DNA of 64,000 nucleotides from Microcoleus sp. CAWBG506 (lineage in GTDB: Bacteria > Cyanobacteriota > Cyanobacteriia > Cyanobacteriales > Microcoleaceae): positions 1 through 64,000 of the forward strand of contig JAHREW010000006.1 of NCBI GenBank assembly GCA_020883125.1, read 5' to 3'. This document shows positions 44,469 to 54,742 of this stretch, in pieces. The notes under the pieces are model-generated. The model was not told the origin of the DNA. It made no database searches and worked only from the letters and a program-made list of their open reading frames with translations. Position numbers and translations under genes: made by a program. Each line of letters opens with the position of its first letter. Position 1 is the first letter of the stretch.

Positions 44469-47400
44469 AATATAATTGAGTGAGATCGATGATGATATCT
44501 ATCCGAAAGTTTTCGACCAAATCTGTTAAAGCCGTAGCGAGATTTGCCTCACTTTCAGGGATTTGCTGGATAAGTTTCAATAGGCCGCTGTCATCAACGC
44601 AAATTGCTGCTTGGTATAAATTGACCAACCAGTCTGTGGGCATTACACTCAAATCGTCTGGGGTTAAAATTTTCGGAGATGTCAGGGGTGGTACAGAAGT
44701 AGATGAATTTTCTTCTTCATAAATATAACGCAAATTTAGGCGATCGGCTATTTTGTCAAACAGAACTTTTTCCCGAAAGGGTTTACAGATAAAATCATCA
44801 CAACCTGTGTCAAAAATTACTTGTCGCTGTTCTTCAAAGGCACTAGCAGTCAGGGCAATAATTATGGTTTTTTGACCTTCAGAAGTTTGCTTGATTTTTC
44901 TGGTTGCCTCATATCCGTCCATAATGGGCATCAACATATCCATCAAGATGAGGTGCGGTTTCCAGCTTTCGTGCAAAGCCACAGCTTCTTCACCGTTACA
45001 AGCTTCGATAATTTCAAATCCCAATGGTTTCAAAATCTCGATTAACAGTTGACGGTTTTCTAGTACATCTTCAACTATCAATATCCGATAAACTGGCTGT
45101 CCAGCTTCTAAAGAAATGACTTGTTTGGTGCTATATTTTTCTCTATCATCAATTTCTGTTAACACATTCACTTGGATATTAAAGGTAAATTTTGTGCCTC
45201 GATCGATTTGACTTTTAACTGATATATCACCTCCCATAATTCGGACAAACTGCTGGCTAATCGGCAAGCCTAAACCAGTTCCTTGCATCGATTTGCGTCC
45301 GGTATCTGTTTGCACGAAGGGCTGAAATAAAGTGTTAATTTCTTGCGGAGAAATACCAGGTCCGGTGTCAGTTACTTCAAAAAATAATTGGCATTTTTTG
45401 GCTCCATCTAAAGTTTCTTCTGCTTGGCTTGTGACTCGCAGACTAACGCTTCCCTTCACAGTAAATTTAATAGCGTTGCCGATGAGGTTAATTAAAACTT
45501 GCCGCAATTTTGATTCATCAGTTTGAATGTATTTTGGTAAATTATCCGGTAGGTCAAAGATTAGCTGTAAGCCTTTAGAGTTGGCTTTTAATTGCAACAT
45601 TTCTTTGAGTATATTGATGAGTTTGTAGAGGTTGAAGCTATTTTCGTTGATGCTAATCTGACCAGATTCTATCTTAGACATGGACAAGACATCATTGATG
45701 AGTTCCAACAAATGTTCGCCGCTACGGTTGATGATTTCGATGTATTCTTTTTGTTCTTTGGTGATGGAAATGTTTCGAGCCATGACTTGAGAAAAACCAA
45801 GAATAGCGTTGAGTGGGGTGCGGAGTTCGTGGCTCATGGATGCGAGAAATTGGCTTTTGGCACGATTGGCAACTTCGGCATTTCCTTGAGATTTAATTAG
45901 TTCCATTGACTGTCTTTGAGTGTGGGCTAGCAATTCAGCTTGTTGCAAGGCAACTCCTAGCTGCGTACCTATATGAACTGCGACTTTGATTTCAGCTTCG
46001 CTCCACTGGCGGGGGGCTGTATTTTGATAGGAGGCGAGTAATCCCCAAAGTTTTTCTCCGCAAAAAATGGGGACGGTAATATAGGCTTTGACTTCAAATC
46101 TTTCTAAGAGTTGGATGTAGCAATTATCGAAGCCCTGTTTGTAAATATCTTCGACGCAAAGGTAAGTTTTACCACGGCTGTAAGATCCGCCCTGGGTTTC
46201 TTGCAAATAGGTGTCGCATACTTCTTGTAAGCTGCTATCGAATTTTTGGACTACGCAATTTTCGCTGTCTAAAGAATCTTCTGTGAAGTTGGGGTCTATT
46301 TGCTGTTCTTGGATGAGGGAAATCCAGTTACTATCAACGGATTCCGCTACAAATTCACCACTCCAGTCTGGATTGAAACGGTAAATGGCGACTCGATCGC
46401 ATTTCATGGTTTGGCGCAATTCTCGTGTTGTGGCCTGAAAAATTTCTCGGATATCTAATGTCTGCCGCATTTTTTCAATAATTCGCGCGATCGCTCTTTG
46501 CCGCAATGCACTTTCTTGTAGTTCCATTTCTGCTTGCTGGCGTTCGGTAATATCCACCGCCATTAAACCGATGCCGATCGCTCTACCTTGTTCATTAATT
46601 AGCGGAGTATTATACCACTCACAAACAACTTTTTGACCATTTTTTCTCTGGGTTTCATAGGTGGTGCAAGTAGCACTAAATTCCCCAGTCATATTGTTGT
46701 TTAAAAGTTGAGATATTTGCTGGTAACAGCTTTCGGGAATGATTAAATCTGGGACGTTATGACCGATAACTTCTGCTTGGCTATATCCAAAAATATTTTC
46801 CGCAGCCGGATTCCAAGTAATCACTTCTAAATTAATGTTTAATTCGATAATTACTATAGGTGTTTGCTGCAATAAAAATGAGATTTTTTGCTGTGATTCT
46901 AGCAACTTTTCTTCGGCTATTTTGCGGTCGGTTATGTCGTTAGCGGCACCCAGTATTTGTTTTGTTTTGCCATCAGCTTGCCTCATAAATACTGTATCCC
47001 AACTGTGGAACCACCGCCATTCACCGTTTTTATGTTTCATGCGATACTGACACTCAAGGATATCGCCGTCTTGGGCTAGGTTGAATTTTTTGACACTTTC
47101 AAAAAAGGCTGGCAAATCGTCGGGGTGCATCAGATTTACCATCATTTCAGTACGCATATCTTGTATTTCTGGGGAAGTGTAACCCAGCATTCCAGTAATT
47201 TGGCGGTTGGTGTAAACGTTGCGCTGTTCAATTAAATCGTAAACGTACAATAGATTGGGATTGGAATCGGCGATCGCCTGAATGAAGTGCTGACTTTCTC
47301 GAAGTGCGAATTCTGTTTGTTTGCGATCGCTAATATCTCGTCCCACAATAATTACTGAATCTTCAGACAGGGGAGAAAATTTAGCATCGAGCCAGATTTC

Positions 47401-49158
47401 GCGTCCTTCTACAGTATAATTATATTCAATATTGATACTTTTTTTGCTTATTAAAACCTGTTTAATAGTAGCTAATATCCGGTCGGCAATAGATTTTGTT
47501 AAGACTTCGTGGGCTGTTTTATTAATCATTTCGCTGGGAGGTTTAATCCAACTTGACGCACCTGTGGGAGCGATTTTGATACAACGCCCTTCCGCATTTC
47601 TCACTAAAACTAAGTCAGTCATGGCCACAAAAATAGCTCGCAATTCTGCTTCAGATTCTTGCAGAGCTTGTTCGGCGCGGACGCGGGTGCGAACTTCTGC
47701 TTGTAAGTGTTTATTTTGTCGATCGAGTTGTTGCAGTCGCTGTTGTTCTCGCTCTAAGAGTTTAGCTTGAGCGATCGCAATTCCTACTTGAGCAGCCACA
47801 GTTTCTAAAAGCTCGATTTCATCTTCTGTCCATTCTCGGTAGCGATCGCACTGGTGTAAGCAGATAGCACCGTTCGCTTCCCCTTGGTAGGAAGTGCGAA
47901 TTGCTAACATCGATTTCAAATTCGCCTCGCGACAAATGGGTAGCACTGCTTGTAAAAGAGGATCTGAGTAGACATTATTGGAGGCGATCGCCCGATCTTG
48001 AATCATCATTTGTACGACGTGAGGATTCCCCCAAATCGGAATTGAGATATGGCTAATTGATTCGCAATCGGGTTCCAGATACTCGGCCGCCAAAGGAATA
48101 TCTACCTGGGGGTTAGTAATATAGGTGTGAATCAAACAACGATTGACACCGAATGTCTGACCAATTTGAGTAACTGCTGTTTGAAATATTTCGCCCGGTT
48201 CTAAGCTAGAGCGAATCTGCTGAGTTATTTTCCCAATTAGCAATTTTCGCTGAATTTGTCGATCTAAGGCTGTTTTAGCTGCTGCTTTTTCTAGATCTGA
48301 TTCTTTGCGATCGCTAATATCAAAAAGTACCCCATACCAAACAATATCTCCATTGCTACGCATTTCTGGTCGAGAATTAGATTGCAACCACTTAATCTTC
48401 CCTGATGGCGTAATAATCCGCCATTCGCAGGCAAAAGGTGCTAAATTTCTGGCGCTCATCGCCACAGCATTTTCAAGATTTTTTCGGTCATCAGGATGAT
48501 TTTGTTTAAAACAATATTTAGGGTTATTTAAAATTTCTTCGCTGTCTAATTCATATATAGTTATACTATCCGAACTGATGTATTCAAAGTTGAATTCTCC
48601 CTCACTATTCATAACAAATTGATAAATCACTCCCGGTATATTAGTAGCCAATTTGTGCAACCGTGCTTGACTTTCCCGCAGTGCTTGCTCTGTCGTATTG
48701 CGAACAGCCACCTCTCGCTGTAGTTTGGTGTTCTGCTCTTTTAATTGTTTTGATAGGTGTTGAATAGTTAGTTGATTTTTGACACGGGCTAAAACTTCTT
48801 CGACTTGAAAAGGCTTAGTAATGTAGTCAACTCCGCCAACTTCAAAGGCTTTAACTTTATGATAAGCTTCATGGAGTATGCTCAGAAAAATTATGGGGAT
48901 TTCGCGGGTTTTTTCGTTAGCTTTTAGTCTTTGACAGACTTCATAGCCGTTCATTCTTGGCATGACAACATCGAGCAAAATCAAGTCAGGTATAGAATCA
49001 AAGTCAGAATTTACTGTCAATTCACCGGAAATTGACCTCTGAACTTTGTAGCCCTCTTTACTCAATATGTTTGATAAAAATCGCAAGTTATTAGGTCGAT
49101 CGTCAATGATTAAAATTTGGATGTTTCCTGGATCGATCGACATCTTTTGTTCTGCCAT
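44434..49158 (-). CDS. Giant hybrid histidine kinase (REC-PAS-GAF-PAS3-GAF-HK-REC-tail)
   Basis: 1574 aa, no membrane segments. REC1 (Asp63, LILLDVVMPRMNGYE), PAS about 165-290, GAF about 310-470, three PAS domains about 495-870, a second GAF about 885-1065, HisKA with His1110 (ASMSHELRTPLNAIL), HATPase (GTGLGLPIS), REC2 (phospho-Asp near 1408, LILMDMLMPIMDG) and a ~100-residue C-terminal helical domain. The second GAF has the cyanobacteriochrome-like segment DNCYIQLLERFEV with Cys1013 where bilin is attached in CBCRs, but Tyr replaces the usual His after it. Likely integrates several cytosolic cues, perhaps light, and passes phosphate to the overlapping cyclase regulator. Confidence 0.9.
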   Translation of the reverse strand: MAEQKMSIDPGNIQILIIDDRPNNLRFLSNILSKEGYKVQRSISGELTVNSDFDSIPDLILLDVVMPRMNGYEVCQRLKANEKTREIPIIFLSILHEAYHKVKAFEVGGVDYITKPFQVEEVLARVKNQLTIQHLSKQLKEQNTKLQREVAVRNTTEQALRESQARLHKLATNIPGVIYQFVMNSEGEFNFEYISSDSITIYELDSEEILNNPKYCFKQNHPDDRKNLENAVAMSARNLAPFACEWRIITPSGKIKWLQSNSRPEMRSNGDIVWYGVLFDISDRKESDLEKAAAKTALDRQIQRKLLIGKITQQIRSSLEPGEIFQTAVTQIGQTFGVNRCLIHTYITNPQVDIPLAAEYLEPDCESISHISIPIWGNPHVVQMMIQDRAIASNNVYSDPLLQAVLPICREANLKSMLAIRTSYQGEANGAICLHQCDRYREWTEDEIELLETVAAQVGIAIAQAKLLEREQQRLQQLDRQNKHLQAEVRTRVRAEQALQESEAELRAIFVAMTDLVLVRNAEGRCIKIAPTGASSWIKPPSEMINKTAHEVLTKSIADRILATIKQVLISKKSINIEYNYTVEGREIWLDAKFSPLSEDSVIIVGRDISDRKQTEFALRESQHFIQAIADSNPNLLYVYDLIEQRNVYTNRQITGMLGYTSPEIQDMRTEMMVNLMHPDDLPAFFESVKKFNLAQDGDILECQYRMKHKNGEWRWFHSWDTVFMRQADGKTKQILGAANDITDRKIAEEKLLESQQKISFLLQQTPIVIIELNINLEVITWNPAAENIFGYSQAEVIGHNVPDLIIPESCYQQISQLLNNNMTGEFSATCTTYETQRKNGQKVVCEWYNTPLINEQGRAIGIGLMAVDITERQQAEMELQESALRQRAIARIIEKMRQTLDIREIFQATTRELRQTMKCDRVAIYRFNPDWSGEFVAESVDSNWISLIQEQQIDPNFTEDSLDSENCVVQKFDSSLQEVCDTYLQETQGGSYSRGKTYLCVEDIYKQGFDNCYIQLLERFEVKAYITVPIFCGEKLWGLLASYQNTAPRQWSEAEIKVAVHIGTQLGVALQQAELLAHTQRQSMELIKSQGNAEVANRAKSQFLASMSHELRTPLNAILGFSQVMARNISITKEQKEYIEIINRSGEHLLELINDVLSMSKIESGQISINENSFNLYKLINILKEMLQLKANSKGLQLIFDLPDNLPKYIQTDESKLRQVLINLIGNAIKFTVKGSVSLRVTSQAEETLDGAKKCQLFFEVTDTGPGISPQEINTLFQPFVQTDTGRKSMQGTGLGLPISQQFVRIMGGDISVKSQIDRGTKFTFNIQVNVLTEIDDREKYSTKQVISLEAGQPVYRILIVEDVLENRQLLIEILKPLGFEIIEACNGEEAVALHESWKPHLILMDMLMPIMDGYEATRKIKQTSEGQKTIIIALTASAFEEQRQVIFDTGCDDFICKPFREKVLFDKIADRLNLRYIYEEENSSTSVPPLTSPKILTPDDLSVMPTDWLVNLYQAAICVDDSGLLKLIQQIPESEANLATALTDLVENFRIDIIIDLTQLYYDERPSTSRDS

Positions 49159-49379
49159 ATTTTAATTCTCTACTGTGAGTGCCAGAGTCACATTCTAGTA
49201 TATTTATTGATGGATTAATTTACTTTCTAGAATTTTATATGCTATGGCAGCCTTATCAATAATCTAGAATTGCTGGTTCACCAACAGATTTAAACGATGC
49301 CCAAAGACAACAAAAACGTCACCACATCGCGCCCAAGTCTTTGATTTATAGGGCTGCAACATCTCAGGCAAAAAGTTGT

Positions 49380-49904
49380 TTAAATTTTCGGGTATTTTTC
49401 TGCTAGTAATTCCTGAAGTTTCAGAAGATTTTCGGCAGTAAGAGCGATTTGGATTTCCAGTTCTTGTTCTACATCCCATAGCAACATAATATTATCTTCG
49501 CCTAGGGCAAATTCGACATTTTTCAGTTCAAGGGTTTGATATTTAATTTCGGGAATTGCTATCCGAATTACTATCTCCGATTCTAACTGAGGATAAATGT
49601 AAAGTTGCTGTTGCAGGTTGTCTAGTTCCAGTTTCTGAACTATGGTGTTCCTTTCGACTGGAGAATCAGGTTTGTACCAATACAGAGTATCCCCACGAAT
49701 TTCAGGATTGACCATGATAAAAATTTCGTCAAACCGCTGGGGCTGCCAGTGAATTTCACTCAGATCACCGGCCAGGGGAATAATGCGCTCCACCCAGGTA
49801 ATTGCTTTGCCATTGAGATTTGCCCACCACTGACTGATATGATGTAAATTGTCAGTATTGTTGGGGTTGTTACTTTCCAATTCCCAAACTATTTTTAGTT
49901 CCAT
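49380..49904 (-). CDS. Hypothetical protein
   Basis: 174 aa from ATG 49904 (MELKIVWELES). Soluble, beta-rich by composition, acidic. Contains many Glu-flanked hydrophobic strands (SEIVIRIAIPEIKYQTLELKNVEFALGEDNIMLLWDVEQELEIQI) and ends LKLQELLAEKYPKI. No recognised family or motif. Divergent from the HDAC-like gene with 79 bases between starts. The 220 bases on its 3' side contain no gene. Confidence 0.6.
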   Translation of the reverse strand: MELKIVWELESNNPNNTDNLHHISQWWANLNGKAITWVERIIPLAGDLSEIHWQPQRFDEIFIMVNPEIRGDTLYWYKPDSPVERNTIVQKLELDNLQQQLYIYPQLESEIVIRIAIPEIKYQTLELKNVEFALGEDNIMLLWDVEQELEIQIALTAENLLKLQELLAEKYPKI

Positions 49905-49983
49905 ATACAGGTTCTCCAGCGAATTTATTTTTTTGATAGTTTGCACTTTCAATTGGAGATTTATTTCTTCTACAATACTCTCA

Positions 49984-50901
49984 ATGGACTTACCAATTAT
50001 TTACCACGAAGATTACGTTGCACCCCTGCCACCGGGTCATCGCTTCCCGATGGCGAAGTTCCGGCTGCTTTATGAAATGCTGGTGGCGGATGGGGTCGCC
50101 TCCCACGCCCAATTTCACGCCCCGGAACTTCCTCCATTAGAATGGATTCAATTTGTCCACGATGACTTTTACATTCAAGCTTACTGCAACGGGACCCTTG
50201 ATGCCAAAGCTCAGCGCCGAATAGGTCTTCCTTGGAGTCGATCCCTTGTCAATCGGACTTGTATCGCCTCCTCTGGAACGGTACTGACAGCCAAGCTTGC
50301 TTTAGAATGCGGTTTAGCTTGCAATACTGCGGGAGGAACTCATCATGCTTTCCCTAATTATGGGTCTGGTTTTTGTATTTTTAATGATTTGGCGATCGCC
50401 TCTCGTGTCCTGCAAAAAATGGGTTTAGTTCGTCAAGTATTGATTGTGGATTTAGATGTACACCAAGGGGATGGAACCGCTGTTATTTTTCAAAAAGACG
50501 ACAGTGTTTTTACTTTTTCGATGCACTGTGAGGTTAATTTTCCAGGTACCAAACAAAAGGGCGATTTAGATGTCGCTTTGCCGATCGGTATGGAGGACGA
50601 CGAATATTTGCAAACCTTGGCTAAATATTTACCAGATTTGCTCTCGGATGTCAAGCCAGATTTGGTTTTATACGATGCCGGAGTAGACCCTCACCAGGGC
50701 GACAAACTGGGAAAATTAGCTTTAAGTGATACGGGGTTATTTCGCCGGGAAATGCAAGTTTTATCTACTTGTTTGGCGGGGGGCTATCCAGTGGCCTGTG
50801 TGATTGGTGGTGGCTATTGCGATGACATGAAGGGATTAGTTTATCGGCATTCGCTATTGCACCGAGCGGCCAGTCAGGTTTATCGCCAGTATCGACTTTA
50901 A
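49984..50901 (+). CDS. HDAC-family deacetylase
   Basis: 305 aa from ATG 49984 (MDLPIIYHEDY). Zinc-dependent arginase-fold deacetylase: PPGHRFPMAK, GGTHHAFPNYGSGFCIFND (general base His pair), zinc ligands in DLDVHQGDG and in DAGVDPHQGDKLG, and GGGY near the end in place of the catalytic-Tyr GGGY motif. Resembles the class IV/HDAC11-like bacterial proteins. In bacteria such enzymes act on acetyl-lysine or small acetylated amines; substrate unknown here. In-frame sequence upstream to 49849 is antisense to the neighbour and not needed. Confidence 0.9.
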   Translation: MDLPIIYHEDYVAPLPPGHRFPMAKFRLLYEMLVADGVASHAQFHAPELPPLEWIQFVHDDFYIQAYCNGTLDAKAQRRIGLPWSRSLVNRTCIASSGTVLTAKLALECGLACNTAGGTHHAFPNYGSGFCIFNDLAIASRVLQKMGLVRQVLIVDLDVHQGDGTAVIFQKDDSVFTFSMHCEVNFPGTKQKGDLDVALPIGMEDDEYLQTLAKYLPDLLSDVKPDLVLYDAGVDPHQGDKLGKLALSDTGLFRREMQVLSTCLAGGYPVACVIGGGYCDDMKGLVYRHSLLHRAASQVYRQYRL

Positions 50902-50989
50902 ACATTTGTATTTTATCAAATGTCGATCGCCTGCTCTTGCCAAACAGAGACAAACTGAGCTAAAAATTATTAAACAGACGATCGCCATT

Positions 50990-52000
50990 ATGTCCAATGC
51001 CATTGCGCCCAATCATCCGTATCCGCTACTTGTGGTCATCGTTAACTACCGAACACCGGCTTTGACCATTGACTGCTTGCGTTCTCTAGTTAACGAAGTA
51101 GAATCCCTTCCCGGTATGCGGGTTGCAGTTGCAGACAACGCCTCTGGCGATAACTCAGTCGCAGAAATTAGCAGCGCGATCGCAGCAGAAGGCTGGAGCG
51201 AATGGGCATCCTTCGTACCCCTAGACTACAACGGCGGATTCGCCTTCGGCAACAACGCCCTGATCCGTCCCGCCCTGAGATCGCCCAATCCCCCGCCTTA
51301 CATCCTGCTGCTCAACCCAGACACCGTAGTTCGCCCCGGTGCAATCAAAGCCCTCGTCGATTTCATGGACACTCATCCCGAAGCAGGAATCGCCGGCAGC
51401 CGCTTAGAAGACCCCGACGGCACCCCCCAGGAGTCAGCTTTTCGGTTTCACAGCCTGTTGACTGAACTCGATTTTGGTTGGCGCACAGGCTTCCTCTCCA
51501 AGCTCTTGAAAAACTGGGCCGTAGCGCCTCCGATTTCCCAAGAAATCTGTCAAACTGATTGGGTAGCAGGAGCCAGCATGATCGTCCGTCGCGAAGTATT
51601 TGAACAAATTGGCTTGATGGATGAAGCTTATTTCATGTACTGCGAAGAAATGGACTTTTGTCTGCAAGCTCACAAAGCTGGCTGGAGTTGCTGGTATGTA
51701 CCCCAAAGTCGCGTAGTCCACCTAGTAGGTCAAAGCTCAGGCGTCACTGACACCAAAAAGCCCGCGAAACGACTCCCTACTTATTGGTTTGATTCCCGAC
51801 GCAGGTACTTTCTCAAAAACTACGGCTTGGTTTACACAGCATTAACTGATGTATCCTGGGCTTCGGGCTTTGCCACCTGGAGGGTGCGTCGCGTGCTTCA
51901 GCGCAAGCCCGACGGCGATCCACCCAAATTTCTCAGCGATTTTGTATTGAATAGTGTATTTTTTAAGGGTGGTAAGATTGAAAAATCAAAAAACTTTTAA
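50990..52000 (+). CDS. Family 2 glycosyltransferase, rhamnosyltransferase-like
   Basis: 336 aa from ATG 50990 (MSNAIAPNHPYPLLVVIVNYRTP). GT-A features: ADNASGDNS, NGGFAFGNN, LLNPDTVV (metal site), then WVAGASMIVRREVFEQIGLMDEAYFMYCEEMDFCLQAH, the acceptor segment of the WcaE/RfbF-type branch. Soluble or peripheral. Heads the surface-polysaccharide group that runs to 57.4 kb. Confidence 0.88.
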   Translation: MSNAIAPNHPYPLLVVIVNYRTPALTIDCLRSLVNEVESLPGMRVAVADNASGDNSVAEISSAIAAEGWSEWASFVPLDYNGGFAFGNNALIRPALRSPNPPPYILLLNPDTVVRPGAIKALVDFMDTHPEAGIAGSRLEDPDGTPQESAFRFHSLLTELDFGWRTGFLSKLLKNWAVAPPISQEICQTDWVAGASMIVRREVFEQIGLMDEAYFMYCEEMDFCLQAHKAGWSCWYVPQSRVVHLVGQSSGVTDTKKPAKRLPTYWFDSRRRYFLKNYGLVYTALTDVSWASGFATWRVRRVLQRKPDGDPPKFLSDFVLNSVFFKGGKIEKSKNF

Positions 52001-52114
52001 ATGAGTTTGTACATAAGTCAAAGCCAAATAAACCCGGTTAACCCAGGCAAGCAAAATATTGTATGATGTACCCTAGAAATAGGTATTCTAGACCTCAAAA
52101 AACCGGGTTGAACC

Positions 52115-52202
52115 GGGAGCATCCAGATTTTGCATAGGCGAATCCTGACCGCAGACAATGTATTAGTGATAACCAGAGATTTACAGCGGTCATGCTTCGC
52201 CC
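52115..52202. repeat. Long-arm inverted repeat element, copy 1
   Basis: GGGAGCATCC...TTTTGCATAGGCGAA, then TGACCGCAGACAATGTATTA...AGCGGTCATGCTTCGCC. The same core is at 57631-57711; the left outer arm kept here is the inverse of the right outer arm kept there. The rest of the 52001-52330 gap has an AACCCGG-rich stretch and no gene. Confidence 0.65.
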
Positions 52203-52330
52203 CTAGGAATATATTTGACAAACTCAGATGCACTCGTTAAACCTCCCTCAAAAAAACAAATAAACAAATTACTATCAAGGGCATCTATCTAGGAACAGGG
52301 TAAACAAGCAAGAAGTGTGAATTAGAACTT

Positions 52331-52915
52331 ATGGTAACTGACGATCAAAACTTAATTGGCAGTGCAAATCAAGTAGAAAACCCCCCACTGGGACTGTGGC
52401 AGCAAATTAAAGAAGACTGGATTGCTCATGGTCGCGATTGGACAAAACCGGGGTTTCGGGCGGTAGCAGTTCAACGCTTCGGTGTCTGGAGAATGAAAGT
52501 TGAACCCAAGCTGCTGCGGGCTCCCTTGAGTATTCTGTATCGATCGCTCTACCGAAAAGTCCGCAACACCTACGGCATAGATTTGCCATACACCGTGAAG
52601 CTTGGCCGCCGGGTGGTGATTGAACATCAAAGCGCGATTATCATCCACGGACACTGTACGATCGGCGATGACTGCATTATCCGCCAAGGCGTAACCCTGG
52701 GAAACCGCTATTTGGACAAACCGCTAGAATCGCCTCAATTGGGCGATCGAGTGAACATCGGCGCCGGTGCAAAAATTCTCGGCAAGGTCAACTTAGGAGA
52801 CGACGTAAATATCGGTGCCAATGCAGTAGTTTTATCCGACATTCCGGCTGGTCAAACTGCTGTTGGTATCCCCGCCAAGATTCTTCAATCTACAAAGAAA
52901 CAGGAAAATGCTTAA
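52331..52915 (+). CDS. Serine acetyltransferase-like hexapeptide acetyltransferase
   Basis: 194 aa. Left-handed beta-helix acyltransferase: hexapeptide turns VVIEHQSAIIIHGHCTIGDDC, IRQGVTLGN, INIGAGAKILGKVNLGDDVNIGANAVV, ending TAVGIPAKIL. The N-terminal part (ALELL-free, DWTKPGFRAVAVQRFGVW) is shorter than in cysteine-pathway CysE, as in EPS-locus acetyltransferases. With a second paralogue next door and glycosyltransferases on both sides it probably O-acetylates a polysaccharide precursor using acetyl-CoA; a role in cysteine synthesis is the alternative. Confidence 0.82.
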   Translation: MVTDDQNLIGSANQVENPPLGLWQQIKEDWIAHGRDWTKPGFRAVAVQRFGVWRMKVEPKLLRAPLSILYRSLYRKVRNTYGIDLPYTVKLGRRVVIEHQSAIIIHGHCTIGDDCIIRQGVTLGNRYLDKPLESPQLGDRVNIGAGAKILGKVNLGDDVNIGANAVVLSDIPAGQTAVGIPAKILQSTKKQENA

Positions 52916-52995
52916 GTCAATAGTTAGAGATTACTTTTCATGTAAACTCCACAAATAAACACAATTGTCTACATCATCAAAATACTGGACAAACA

Positions 52996-53550
52996 ATGGT
53001 TGAGTCAATCACTAAGCCAATCATTTCTGCTACAGAACCAGACTGGAGTCGCGAACAAGCTGGTAAGTGGTGGGAACCCAATTGTCAACTGCTCAAATCT
53101 ATCCGTAATTACCAAAAGTGGCAGCAACATGGTGGGATTTTAGGCTATTTGTTATGTCGCTTGAACATCATCTACCATCGTTTTTGGAGTGTTGTAACGG
53201 CAACAGACATCCCCTTAAACTGCCAAATAGAAGGAGGACTGGTACTGCCTCATCCTAATGGCATTGTCATTCATCCCAGTGCTTCCATTGGCCCTAACTG
53301 TTTAATTCTGCAACAGGTGACAATTGTGGGTGATGTCAAAATTGGCGGTCACGTCGATATCGGTGCAGGAGCAAAAATAATTCGCTCAGTAACCATCGGC
53401 GATCATGCTTTGATTGGTGCTAATGCTGTGGTGATCTGTGATGTGCCACCCGGTGCCACCGCAGTGGGAATACCAGCAAAAATTATTGAAAAAAAAGCCA
53501 GTCAAGCGGAAAAATCTTTTCTAGAAGTAGAAGAAACCATATCGAAATAG
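52996..53550 (+). CDS. Second serine acetyltransferase-like protein
   Basis: 184 aa, paralogue of the preceding gene, 80 bases on. Beta-helix repeats from LPHPNGIVIHPSASIGPNC through LQQVTIVGDVKIGGHVDIGAGAKIIRSVTIGDHALIGANAVV to TAVGIPAKIIEKK. The catalytic His is in IVIHPSA. N-terminus contains WWEPNCQLLKSIRNYQKW, the SATase-like helical start. Probably acetylates a sugar in the same surface polysaccharide. Confidence 0.82.
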   Translation: MVESITKPIISATEPDWSREQAGKWWEPNCQLLKSIRNYQKWQQHGGILGYLLCRLNIIYHRFWSVVTATDIPLNCQIEGGLVLPHPNGIVIHPSASIGPNCLILQQVTIVGDVKIGGHVDIGAGAKIIRSVTIGDHALIGANAVVICDVPPGATAVGIPAKIIEKKASQAEKSFLEVEETISK

Positions 53551-53683
53551 CTTGGCTTTGATTAATATCTGAAAGAGACATCTCCTAAAAAGACAGTGAA
53601 GAACAGCCAGGACTGCGTATTCCACCCATAATTATGGTACAGGTCTCAGGAATAGTTTAGTAGTTGCATTCAACAGGAAAAAC

Positions 53684-54697
53684 TTGAAAAAAATTGGATT
53701 AGTGGCGATCGGACGAAATGAAGGGCAGCGCCTCCGCCAATGCCTAGTCTCGGCCACAAACAAAGTTTCCCGCGTCGTCTACGTCGATTCCGGCTCCACA
53801 GACGGTAGCCTAGAATTAGCCCGATCGCTCGGCGCCGATACCGTAGAACTCGACTTATCCACACCCTTTACCGCCGCCCGCGCCAGAAATGAAGGCTTTA
53901 CCCGCCTGCTGGAAATAGCACCAGACATCCAATTTGTCCAATTTGTCGATGGCGACTGCGAAGTCGTTGACGGATGGATCGATCGAGCCTACAACGAACT
54001 CACAGCCAAACCCGACGTAGCAGCAGTCTGCGGGCGCAGACGCGAACGATACCCCGCAGCCACCATCTACAACCAACTCTGCGACATCGAATGGGATACC
54101 CCCATCGGCGAAACCAAAGCCTGTGGCGGCGACTCCATGATGCGCATCGCAGCCTTGCAACAAGTCGGCGGTTTCAATCCCACACTCATCGCCGGCGAAG
54201 AACCAGAACTCTGCGTGCGTTTGCGCCAAAAAGACTGGAAAATCCTCCGTTTAGATGCCGAAATGACCCTGCACGACGCCCAAATGACCACTTTTACTCA
54301 GTGGTGGAAGCGCGCCCAAAGAGCAGGTTACGCCTACGCCGAAGGTTCCTGGATGCACGGCGGGGAACCAGAACGCCATTGGGTAAAAGAAACCCGCAGC
54401 ATCTGGCTGTGGGGATTAATCTTGCCAGTGCTAGCCTTAGCAATGGCATGGCCGAGCAAAGGTTGGAGCCTGTTACTGTCGATCGGCTATCCCTTAGCAA
54501 CCTATCGCACCTATAACTATTATGTAAAGCATCGGAATATCACCACTAAAGACGCAGCCATCTACGCTTTGTCTTGCGTATTAGCCAAATTTCCCCAGCT
54601 ACAAGGTCAAATCCAGTTTCACCAGCGCAGATTACTGGGCCAACAGAGCAAATTGATCGAATACAAAACAACCAACTCCATTAATTCCGTCAACTAG
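53684..54697 (+). CDS. Family 2 glycosyltransferase with C-terminal membrane part
   Basis: 337 aa from a TTG with ACAGGAAAA just before it; no ATG lies closer to the start of the domain (MKKIGLVAIGRNEGQRL). GT-A motifs YVDSGSTDGS and QFVDGDCEV (metal site), acceptor region GGFNPTLIAGEEPELCVRLRQ. A C-terminal hydrophobic segment (LWGLILPVLALAMAW and LLLSIGYPL, about residues 240-280) anchors it to the membrane, as in polysaccharide assembly enzymes. Confidence 0.88.
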   Translation: MKKIGLVAIGRNEGQRLRQCLVSATNKVSRVVYVDSGSTDGSLELARSLGADTVELDLSTPFTAARARNEGFTRLLEIAPDIQFVQFVDGDCEVVDGWIDRAYNELTAKPDVAAVCGRRRERYPAATIYNQLCDIEWDTPIGETKACGGDSMMRIAALQQVGGFNPTLIAGEEPELCVRLRQKDWKILRLDAEMTLHDAQMTTFTQWWKRAQRAGYAYAEGSWMHGGEPERHWVKETRSIWLWGLILPVLALAMAWPSKGWSLLLSIGYPLATYRTYNYYVKHRNITTKDAAIYALSCVLAKFPQLQGQIQFHQRRLLGQQSKLIEYKTTNSINSVN

Positions 54698-54742
54698 CAC
54701 CTAGCTCAATAAAATTCATTCACAACCAGAGGTAGTAAACAA

